A DNA stretch of 13,000 nucleotides, from NCBI GenBank assembly GCA_003694825.1, contig RFJS01000285.1, forward strand, positions 1-13,000. Direction: 5' to 3'. The notes below the pieces were generated by a model that saw only the letters and a list, made by a program, of their open reading frames with translations, was not told the origin of the DNA and ran no database searches. Positions 8,342-13,000 of the stretch are shown in pieces; the first letter of the stretch is position 1; the number at the start of each line of letters is the position of its first letter. The position numbers and the translations under genes are program-made. Source of the stretch: Verrucomicrobiota bacterium. Its GTDB lineage: Bacteria; Verrucomicrobiota; Verrucomicrobiia; Opitutales; Opitutaceae.

Positions 8342-8707
8342 ATGATTCAACTGCGATCCATTCTCGATGTCGCTGACAACACCGGCGCCCGCAAGGTTTC
8401 GATGATCCGGCGTCTCGGCCAGAACAAGAAGACCGCGAGCGTCGGCGACGTCATTGTCGTGAACGTCCGTGAGAGCAACACCGATGCGTCGGTCAAGAAG
8501 GGCGATGTCGCCCGCGCGGTCGTCGTGCGGACGAAGGCCCCGATCCGCCGCGCCGACGGAAGTTATCTGCGGTTCGACAGCAACGCCGTCGTCATCATCG
8601 ACAACAGCGGCAACCCGAAGGGCACCCGCATCTTCGGTCCCGTCGCTCGCGAACTGCGCGCAAAGCGCTTCATGAAAATCATCTCGCTCGCTCCGGAGGT
8701 TCTGTGA
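8342..8707 (+). CDS. rplN: 50S ribosomal protein L14
   Basis: L14 sits at the subunit interface, contacts L19 and 16S helix 14, and is the docking point of the silencing factor RsfS. The product from the ATG at 8342 is 121 residues (122-123 usual). [20 protein letters not shown] opens it; [15 protein letters not shown] (51-65), [19 protein letters not shown] (69-87), [17 protein letters not shown] (90-106) and [12 protein letters not shown] close the match. The frame is open upstream of this start, but homology begins here and GGGAG lies at 8326-8330, 11 bases ahead. The stop TGA overlaps the ATG of rplX by one base. Confidence 0.98.
   Translation: MIQLRSILDVADNTGARKVSMIRRLGQNKKTASVGDVIVVNVRESNTDASVKKGDVARAVVVRTKAPIRRADGSYLRFDSNAVVIIDNSGNPKGTRIFGPVARELRAKRFMKIISLAPEVL
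8695..8699 (+). promoter_or_regulatory. Ribosome binding site of rplX within rplN
   Basis: GGAGG lies inside the last codons of rplN, 7 bases before the ATG at 8707. With the TGATG stop/start overlap this favours the ATG over the in-frame GTG at 8704 and suggests translational coupling of L14 and L24. Confidence 0.75.
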
Positions 8708-8970
8708 TGAAACTGCACGTCAAACGAGGAGACGAAGTCGTCGTCATCAACGGCGCTCACAAGGGAAAGCGGGGCAAGATCCTCGAGGTTTTCCCGAAGA
8801 AGCAGCGCGCGATCGTCGAGGGCGTCAACATCGTCAAAAAGCACGTCCGCAAATCCGAGGAGAATCCCGAGGGCGGCATAGTCGAGCGCGAGGCGCCCCT
8901 GCACGTCTCCAAGCTCATGCTGGCGGAGAAATACGACGCCCGGCGCGCCAAGCGTGGCGCCGCGGCTTGA
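8707..8970 (+). CDS. rplX: 50S ribosomal protein L24
   Basis: L24 starts 50S assembly by binding the 5' end of 23S rRNA. The 87-residue product is shorter than E. coli L24 (104) but within the family. A KOW motif lies near the N-terminus ([20 protein letters not shown], 8-27). It is followed by [20 protein letters not shown] and [11 protein letters not shown], both typical. A GTG one codon upstream (8704) gives an 88-residue reading, but the ATG has the better Shine-Dalgarno spacing and forms a TGATG overlap with rplN. The 58-base gap to rplE is unusually long for this operon and contains a hairpin. Confidence 0.97.
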   Translation: MKLHVKRGDEVVVINGAHKGKRGKILEVFPKKQRAIVEGVNIVKKHVRKSEENPEGGIVEREAPLHVSKLMLAEKYDARRAKRGAAA

Positions 8971-8999
8971 TTTCCGACAGCGCTGAAACTCTCAACCCG

Positions 9000-9020
9000 C
9001 GTCAGGTCGGCAATCTGACG
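9000..9020 (+). promoter_or_regulatory. Candidate mRNA hairpin before rplE
   Basis: CGTCAG (9000-9005) and CTGACG (9015-9020) form a perfect 6-bp stem with a 9-base loop, ending 8 bases before the rplE ATG. There is no T-tract, so it is not an intrinsic terminator. The loop segment GTCGG (9006-9010) could instead pair with CCGAC at 8974-8978, so two exclusive folds are possible. In E. coli, S8 represses the spc operon by binding mRNA at this same place, the rplX-rplE junction. That this hairpin is an S8 target is inference. Confidence 0.4.
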
Positions 9021-9028
9021 ACACACCC

Positions 9029-9598
9029 ATGAGCCAGCCATTCCTGAAGAAAAAGTATCTCGAAGAAATCCGCCCTGCGTTGATCAAGTCGCGCGGCTAT
9101 AAAAACATTCACCAGGTGCCGCGTCTGGAAAAGATCGTCATCAACTCCGGGGTGAAGGCGACGGACGACAAGAGCGTCCTCAACGATCTGGTGAAGGACA
9201 TCGCGGCGATCACCGGCCAGCGTCCCGTCATCACCAAGGCGCGCAAGAGCATCGCGAATTTCAAACTGCGCCAGGGGATGCCGATCGGCGTCAAAGTCAC
9301 GCTGCGTGGCGAGATGATGTATCATTTCCTCTATCGCCTCATCGCGGTGGCCCTGCCGACGATTCGCGACTTCCGCGGCGTCGAGACCAAGCTCGACGGC
9401 CAGGGCAACTACAACCTCGGCATCGCCGACATCACCATCTTCCCGGAAATCTCCGTCGAAACCCACAAGACACATCCGGGGCTGGACATCGCCTTTGTCA
9501 CCTCCGCGGAAACCGACGATGAAGGCCGCGAACTGCTCCGGCTCTTCGGCATGCCCTTCCGCCGTCGCGAAAGCACCACTCAAACTGCAGCTGCCTGA
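9029..9598 (+). CDS. rplE: 50S ribosomal protein L5
   Basis: L5 binds 5S rRNA in the central protuberance and contacts P-site tRNA and S13. The 189 residues are about 10 more than usual (179-180), the excess being a C-terminal tail ([12 protein letters not shown]). Signatures are [30 protein letters not shown] (31-42), [20 protein letters not shown] (61-80), [14 protein letters not shown] (81-94), RDFRGV (113-118), GNYNLGI (126-132), FPEI (138-141) and [10 protein letters not shown] (168-177). No Shine-Dalgarno sequence is seen; the space before the ATG holds a hairpin. rpsN starts 6 bases after the stop. Confidence 0.98.
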   Translation: MSQPFLKKKYLEEIRPALIKSRGYKNIHQVPRLEKIVINSGVKATDDKSVLNDLVKDIAAITGQRPVITKARKSIANFKLRQGMPIGVKVTLRGEMMYHFLYRLIAVALPTIRDFRGVETKLDGQGNYNLGIADITIFPEISVETHKTHPGLDIAFVTSAETDDEGRELLRLFGMPFRRRESTTQTAAA

Positions 9599-9604
9599 CG
9601 CATC

Positions 9605-9910
9605 ATGGCCAAAGTATCCTCCATTCAGAAAAACGAACGTCGCAAGAAGCTCGTCGCCAAATACGCCGCCAAGCGTGCCGAGCTCAAGGCCATCCTCGCC
9701 AATCCGGAAACCACGGACGAGGAGTTCTTCGAAGCGCAGCGCAAACTGGCCAAGCTCCCGCGCAACTCCGCCAAGGAGCGGGTCCGCAATCGCTGCAGCA
9801 TCACCGGCCGTCCGCGTGCCTACCTGGGCCGCTTCGGCGTCTCCCGCCTGACCTTCCGTGAACTCGCCCTCGAGGGCAAGATTCCGGGCGTCACCAAGTC
9901 GTCCTGGTAA
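9605..9910 (+). CDS. rpsN: 30S ribosomal protein S14, zinc-free long form
   Basis: S14 is a late-assembling 30S head protein near S3 and S10. The product is 101 residues, the long form found in E. coli, and has a single cysteine (C64), so it lacks the CxxC pairs of the short zinc-binding form. [14 protein letters not shown] (18-31), [20 protein letters not shown] (51-70), [19 protein letters not shown] (71-89) and the final KSSW agree with the family. The gene therefore does not depend on zinc, and no second zinc-regulated copy is in this window. The ATG has no Shine-Dalgarno sequence. A 71-base gap separates it from rpsH. Confidence 0.97.
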   Translation: MAKVSSIQKNERRKKLVAKYAAKRAELKAILANPETTDEEFFEAQRKLAKLPRNSAKERVRNRCSITGRPRAYLGRFGVSRLTFRELALEGKIPGVTKSSW

Positions 9911-9935
9911 CCACGCTATTGAACACCAACGCTGC

Positions 9936-9963
9936 GGTCGGGAGTCACGGATATCACCCGGCC
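9936..9963 (+). promoter_or_regulatory. Candidate mRNA hairpin between rpsN and rpsH
   Basis: GGTCGGG (9936-9942) can pair with CCCGGCC (9957-9963), giving 7 bp including one G-U pair around a 14-base loop. It ends 18 bases before the rpsH ATG, inside the 71-base rpsN-rpsH gap, which otherwise shows nothing recognisable. It lacks a T-run, so it is unlikely to be a terminator. It may influence initiation at rpsH; this is based only on visible complementarity. Confidence 0.3.
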
Positions 9964-9981
9964 TGAAAACCAAAACCATTC

Positions 9982-10374
9982 ATGAACGATCCTGTCGCTG
10001 ATTTTCTCACGCGCCTGCGCAACGCCACCCGCGCCGGAAAGCCGGAGTGTGTTGTGCCGCACTCGCGCCTGAAGGCGGGCCTCGCCGACATCCTTCTCAA
10101 AGAGGGATTTGTCGCCGGTGTCTCCGAGGGCAAGGACGAGCGCGGTCACAAGACCCTCGTCATCAAGCTCAAATACGTCGATGGCGTCTCGGCTATTTCC
10201 GGCCTCACTCGCGTCAGCAAACCGGGGCGCCGTCTGTATGCGTCCTACAATGAGATTCCCCGCGTGCTCAATGGCCTGGGCATCGCCATCGTTTCGACCT
10301 CGAAGGGGCTGATGAAGGACCGGGATGCGCGCCGCAACCGTGTCGGAGGAGAGATCCTCTGCAACGTCTGGTAA
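9982..10374 (+). CDS. rpsH: 30S ribosomal protein S8
   Basis: S8 organises the central domain of 16S rRNA by binding helix 21 and, in E. coli, is the translational repressor of the spc operon. The 130 residues match the family. MNDPVADFLTRLRNA opens the protein. The RNA-binding signature near the C-terminus is complete: STSKGLMKDRDARRNRVGGE (105-124) followed by ILCNVW. KPGRRLYASYNEIPRVLNGL (80-99) is also typical. No Shine-Dalgarno sequence precedes the ATG; a possible hairpin lies upstream. The stop codon merges with a strong ribosome binding site for rplF. Confidence 0.98.
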   Translation: MNDPVADFLTRLRNATRAGKPECVVPHSRLKAGLADILLKEGFVAGVSEGKDERGHKTLVIKLKYVDGVSAISGLTRVSKPGRRLYASYNEIPRVLNGLGIAIVSTSKGLMKDRDARRNRVGGEILCNVW

Positions 10375-10380
10375 GGAGGA
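10372..10380 (+). promoter_or_regulatory. Strong ribosome binding site of rplF containing the rpsH stop codon
   Basis: TAAGGAGGA includes the rpsH stop (10372-10374) and is a near-perfect complement of the 16S anti-Shine-Dalgarno tail. It ends 4 bases before the rplF ATG at 10385. It is the strongest Shine-Dalgarno sequence in the window and fixes the rplF start. Confidence 0.8.
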
Positions 10381-10384
10381 TACG

Positions 10385-10921
10385 ATGAGCCGTATTGGAA
10401 AACTTCCCGTTCCCGTCCCCGAGAAGGTCAAGGTCTCGATCGAGAAAACCACGATCAGTGTTGAAGGCCCGAAGGGGAAACTGTCGCGCACCTTCCCGCC
10501 CGTTGTGAAAATCGAGAGCGACGACGAGGGCATCAAGGTCTCGCCCGTCGACACCAGCCGCTTCGCCCGCGCCATGCACGGCACCGCCCGTTCGATTATC
10601 AATGGCATGGTGATCGGTGTCACCGAGGGCTTTTCGCGCGAGCTCGAGATCCACGGCGTGGGCTTTCGTGCCGCGCTCAAGGGCCAGGTGCTCGATCTCG
10701 CCCTCGGCTATTCGCATCCGATCGCTTATCCGATCCCCGAGGGCATCAAAGTCACCGTGACCGATCAGACGAAAGTCAAAGTCGAGGGTTGCGACAAGCA
10801 GCTCGTCGGCAAGGTGGCGGCAGAGATTCGCGCCTTTTATCCGCCGGAGCCCTACAAGGGCAAGGGGGTGCGCTACACCGACGAACGTGTCCGCCGCAAG
10901 GAGGGCAAGACCGTCGCCTGA
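10385..10921 (+). CDS. rplF: 50S ribosomal protein L6
   Basis: L6 lies at the base of the L7/L12 stalk near the sarcin-ricin loop and the factor-binding site. From the ATG at 10385 the product has 178 residues (E. coli 177). MSRIGKLPVPVPEKVKV opens it, and two related alpha/beta domains follow. ISVEGPKGKLSR (24-35), ELEIHGVGFRA (86-96), LGYSHPI (107-113) and the family signature PPEPYKGKGVRYTDERVRRK (153-172) are visible. An alternative start 20 codons upstream would overlap the end of rpsH and has no homology. The strong ribosome binding site supports the chosen start. Confidence 0.98.
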   Translation: MSRIGKLPVPVPEKVKVSIEKTTISVEGPKGKLSRTFPPVVKIESDDEGIKVSPVDTSRFARAMHGTARSIINGMVIGVTEGFSRELEIHGVGFRAALKGQVLDLALGYSHPIAYPIPEGIKVTVTDQTKVKVEGCDKQLVGKVAAEIRAFYPPEPYKGKGVRYTDERVRRKEGKTVA

Positions 10922-10959
10922 CCCGGGCGACACCGATCCGAAATCCGGGAAAACCGACC

Positions 10960-11322
10960 ATGGATACCGTCAAGAAAGCAAAACTTCTTCAGCGGCGTCG
11001 CTGGCGCATTCGCAAAAAGGTCAACGGCACTGCCGAGCGCCCGCGTCTCTCCGTCCGCTTCACCAACAAGCACATCTACGCGCAGTGCATCGACGACGAT
11101 GCCGGCCGCACGCTCGTCTTCCTGTCGAGCCTCGACAAGGATCTCCGTTCTCAGAAGGTTGCCGCCAACCTCAAGGGGGCCGAGATTCTCGGCAAGGCCT
11201 TTGGCGAAAAGGCCAAGGCCGCCGGGATCGACAAGGTGGTCTTCGACCGCAACGGTCGCCGTTATCACGGCTGCGTGAAAGTCTTCGCCGATTCCGTCCG
11301 CGAGTGCGGGCTCAACTTCTGA
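10960..11322 (+). CDS. rplR: 50S ribosomal protein L18
   Basis: L18 binds 5S rRNA and, with L5, attaches it to the central protuberance. From the ATG at 10960 there are 120 residues (117-122 usual). The basic N-terminus ([20 protein letters not shown], 8-27) is followed by [19 protein letters not shown] (28-46), [15 protein letters not shown] (93-107) and the ending [10 protein letters not shown]105 in YHGCV stands where arginine is frequent (YHGRV). Upstream reading frames overlap rplF and lack homology. Only a weak GGGA at 10947-10950 precedes the ATG. rpsE starts 7 bases after the stop. Confidence 0.97.
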   Translation: MDTVKKAKLLQRRRWRIRKKVNGTAERPRLSVRFTNKHIYAQCIDDDAGRTLVFLSSLDKDLRSQKVAANLKGAEILGKAFGEKAKAAGIDKVVFDRNGRRYHGCVKVFADSVRECGLNF

Positions 11323-11329
11323 TCACAAC

Positions 11330-11854
11330 ATGCGCACCTCATCACACAGGAAACAGCCGGAAACCGAAGACGGAGCCTCCGAGATCTTCGAAAAGGTCGT
11401 CTATATCAACCGCTGTGCAAAGGTCGTAAAGGGTGGCCGCCGGTTCAGCTTCTCGTCCCTGGTGGTCGCTGGCGATCAGAAGGGCAATGTCGGCGTCGGA
11501 TACGGCAAGGCCAACGAAGTGCCCGAGGCCATCCGCAAAGGCTCCGAGCGCGCCCGCAAAAACATGCGCCCGGTCCAGATCAAAGGGGACACGATTCCGC
11601 ATGAGGTCATCGGCGAGGCCGACGGGGGCCGCGTGCTTCTGCGCCCGGCCACACCCGGTACCGGTATCATCGCGGGTGGAGGTGTTCGCGCCGTCCTCGA
11701 GGCTGCCGGCATCCGCAACGTTCTCTCCAAATCGCTCGGCTCGCAAAACCACATCGCCGTGGTCAATGCGACGCTGAACGGACTGCTCAAACTTCGTCGC
11801 GCCGAGGAATTCGCCAGGCTGCGCGGGGACTCCCGCGAAGAGGTCTCGGCCTGA
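11330..11854 (+). CDS. rpsE: 30S ribosomal protein S5
   Basis: S5 lies near the mRNA entry channel opposite S3 and S4, and acts in decoding fidelity. The 174 residues are normal (166-170), with a polar N-terminal extension up to about residue 17. The double-stranded-RNA-binding-like domain reads [20 protein letters not shown] (25-44), then [18 protein letters not shown] (54-71). The C-terminal domain has [19 protein letters not shown] (110-128) and [20 protein letters not shown] (132-151). The KGGRRFSF loop is where spectinomycin resistance arises in E. coli; it looks unaltered. The ATG has no Shine-Dalgarno sequence. rplO follows after 32 bases, without the rpmD gene usual at this place. Confidence 0.97.
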   Translation: MRTSSHRKQPETEDGASEIFEKVVYINRCAKVVKGGRRFSFSSLVVAGDQKGNVGVGYGKANEVPEAIRKGSERARKNMRPVQIKGDTIPHEVIGEADGGRVLLRPATPGTGIIAGGGVRAVLEAAGIRNVLSKSLGSQNHIAVVNATLNGLLKLRRAEEFARLRGDSREEVSA

Positions 11855-11886
11855 CCGGCGCGCAACGACCCAACTCACGCCAAACC

Positions 11887-12333
11887 ATGCGTCTCAATCA
11901 ACTTTCCAACGTCAAGGGTGCCGTGCGGCGCCGCAAGCGTGTCGGCAACGGTGAGGGCAACGGCCGGGGCAAGACCTGCGGTCGTGGCGGCAAGGGCCAG
12001 ACCGCGCGCTCGGGCGGGAGCATTCGCCCCGGTTTCGAGGGCGGTCAGATGCCCCTCTACCGCAAGCTTCCCCACCGCGGCTTCAACAACGCCAATTTCC
12101 GCACCACCTACGCGGTGGTCAATGTCGGCGACCTCGAGCGCATCGATGCCTCGATCACCGAGATCAACGGCGAGGTCCTCGCCGCGGCCGGCCTCGTCCG
12201 CGATGCCAACGACCGCATCAAGGTCCTCGGTGACGGTGAGATCACTCGTGCCGTGAAGATTACCGCCGCCAAGTTCTCCAATTCGGCCCGCGCCAAGATC
12301 GAAAAGGCGGGCGGCGAAGCCATCGTTGCCTGA
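11887..12333 (+). CDS. rplO: 50S ribosomal protein L15
   Basis: L15 is a late 50S assembly protein that threads through 23S rRNA domains II and V. The 148 residues match the family (about 145). MRLNQLSN opens it; the glycine- and arginine-rich extension reads RRRKRVGNGEGNGRGKTCGR (14-33), then GGKGQTARSGGSIRPGFEGG (34-53) and QMPLYRKLPHRGF (54-66), all typical. The C-terminal globular part contains LVRDANDRIKVLGDGEIT (103-120). No Shine-Dalgarno sequence precedes the ATG. It is followed by secY after 26 bases, the universal spc order. Confidence 0.97.
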   Translation: MRLNQLSNVKGAVRRRKRVGNGEGNGRGKTCGRGGKGQTARSGGSIRPGFEGGQMPLYRKLPHRGFNNANFRTTYAVVNVGDLERIDASITEINGEVLAAAGLVRDANDRIKVLGDGEITRAVKITAAKFSNSARAKIEKAGGEAIVA

Positions 12334-12359
12334 GCGCCCTTCCTGCACCGACCCGCGAA

Positions 12360-13000
12360 ATGTTCTCAGCCTTTGCCAATTGCCTGAAAATTCCCGAGCT
12401 GCGCGAGCGTATCTTTCATACGCTCGCCCTGCTCTTTATCGCGCGCGTCGGCGCCAACATCCCGCTCCCCGGGCTGGATCCGGCGCCGCTGCAGGCGTTC
12501 TTTGCCGAGCAGACGCGCGCGGGGGGCGGGTCGCTGGTCGGACTCTACAACATGTTCACGGGTGGCGCCCTGCTCAAGGGAGCCATCTTTGCCCTGGGCA
12601 TCATGCCCTACATCAGTGCGTCGATTATCTTCCAGCTGATGGGGGCGGTGGTGCCGGCGCTGGCCCGGTTGCAGCAGGAAGGGGACGTCGGGCGGCAAAA
12701 GATCACGCAATACACGCGATACGCGACCCTCGTGATCTGCCTGATTCAGGGCACACTGCTGATCCTCGCGCTGGAAAACCCGAGCCAGCTTTTCCCCGGA
12801 TATGACGTCAATACCTACGGCTCGATCGTCATCGCGGACAAAGCCTGGTTTCTGGTCAATTCGGTGATCTTCCTGACGGCGGGCACGATGTTGCTGATGT
12901 GGCTGGGCGAACAGATCACCCAGCGGGGCATCGGCAACGGCGTCTCCCTCTTGATCACCATCGGCATCCTCGCGGATCTGCCGGGAGCAGTTGCCGCCAC
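12360..13000 (+). CDS. secY: Protein translocase subunit SecY (partial, 5' part)
   Basis: SecY forms the protein-conducting channel of SecYEG in the inner membrane. The frame is open from the ATG at 12360 to the window edge, giving 213 residues, roughly half of the usual 430-450. The start MFSAFANCLKIPELRERIFH is typical, followed by a first membrane segment (about 18-35). GLYNMFTGGALLKGAIFALG (61-80) and IMPYISASIIFQLM (81-94) correspond to the plug and second membrane segment. RLQQEGDVGRQKITQYTRYA (103-122) is the first large cytosolic loop; membrane segments follow at about 122-139 and 163-183. EQITQRGIGNGVSLLI (184-199) is a hallmark of SecY. There is no Shine-Dalgarno sequence. The gene is cut only by the window boundary. 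Confidence 0.97.
   Translation, partial: MFSAFANCLKIPELRERIFHTLALLFIARVGANIPLPGLDPAPLQAFFAEQTRAGGGSLVGLYNMFTGGALLKGAIFALGIMPYISASIIFQLMGAVVPALARLQQEGDVGRQKITQYTRYATLVICLIQGTLLILALENPSQLFPGYDVNTYGSIVIADKAWFLVNSVIFLTAGTMLLMWLGEQITQRGIGNGVSLLITIGILADLPGAVAA

Noticed and set aside
8704..8706. GTG as an alternative rplX start
   Set aside because: The adjacent ATG at 8707 has GGAGG at the proper distance, forms a TGATG overlap with rplN, and matches the family N-terminus.
9002..9979. Minus-strand open frame (325 codons) spanning rplE and rpsN
   Set aside because: Antisense to two clear ribosomal protein genes and crossing their junction; composition is typical of a shadow frame and no motif is recognised.
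10922..10949. CCCGG/CCGGG inverted repeat between rplF and rplR as a terminator
   Set aside because: Only 5 bp with an 18-base loop and no T-tract; such short GC matches are expected by chance here.

Overview
The window is one uninterrupted, co-directional (+ strand) block of translation genes: the fused str, S10 and spc ribosomal protein clusters. It holds 23 complete genes plus the 5' part of secY, which runs off the right edge. The order is rpsL-rpsG-fusA-rpsJ | rplC-rplD-rplW-rplB-rpsS-rplV-rpsC-rplP-rpmC-rpsQ | rplN-rplX-rplE-rpsN-rpsH-rplF-rplR-rpsE-rplO-secY. I see no tRNA, rRNA, CRISPR array, insertion sequence, phage gene or minus-strand gene. The DNA is GC-rich with a strong preference for G/C at third codon positions.

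Organism: a Gram-negative-type, GC-rich bacterium. Several traits fit the Verrucomicrobiota (possibly Opitutae) best: the wording of EF-G, L2 and L22, the absence of tuf after fusA, rpsJ attached to fusA, and the absence of rpmD. This is an inference from remembered family sequences, not a search, and I hold it with moderate confidence at phylum level only.

Layout. Bases 1-101 are a leader with a pyrimidine tract ahead of rpsL. Bases 102-3458 are the str part (S12, S7, EF-G, S10), almost without spacers. A 115-base gap (3459-3573) is the longest non-coding stretch inside the cluster and probably separates two transcription or regulatory units. Bases 3574-8321 are the rest of the S10 operon (L3, L4, L23, L2, S19, L22, S3, L16, L29, S17). 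Bases 8342-12333 are the spc part (L14, L24, L5, S14, S8, L6, L18, S5, L15), followed by secY from 12360. Two longer gaps in the spc part (58 bases before rplE, 71 bases before rpsH) each contain a possible RNA hairpin close to a start codon. No stretch above 115 bases lacks a gene.

Together the genes make the core of both ribosomal subunits (decoding centre S12; 30S head S7/S10/S19/S3/S14; 30S body S17/S8/S5; peptidyl-transferase region L2/L3/L16; exit tunnel L4/L22/L23/L29), the translocase EF-G and the membrane channel SecY that receives exported nascent chains. Nothing here looks like an undescribed system. The points worth a second look are cluster architecture, start sites without Shine-Dalgarno sequences, candidate autoregulatory RNA structures, and a few unusual residues or tails.
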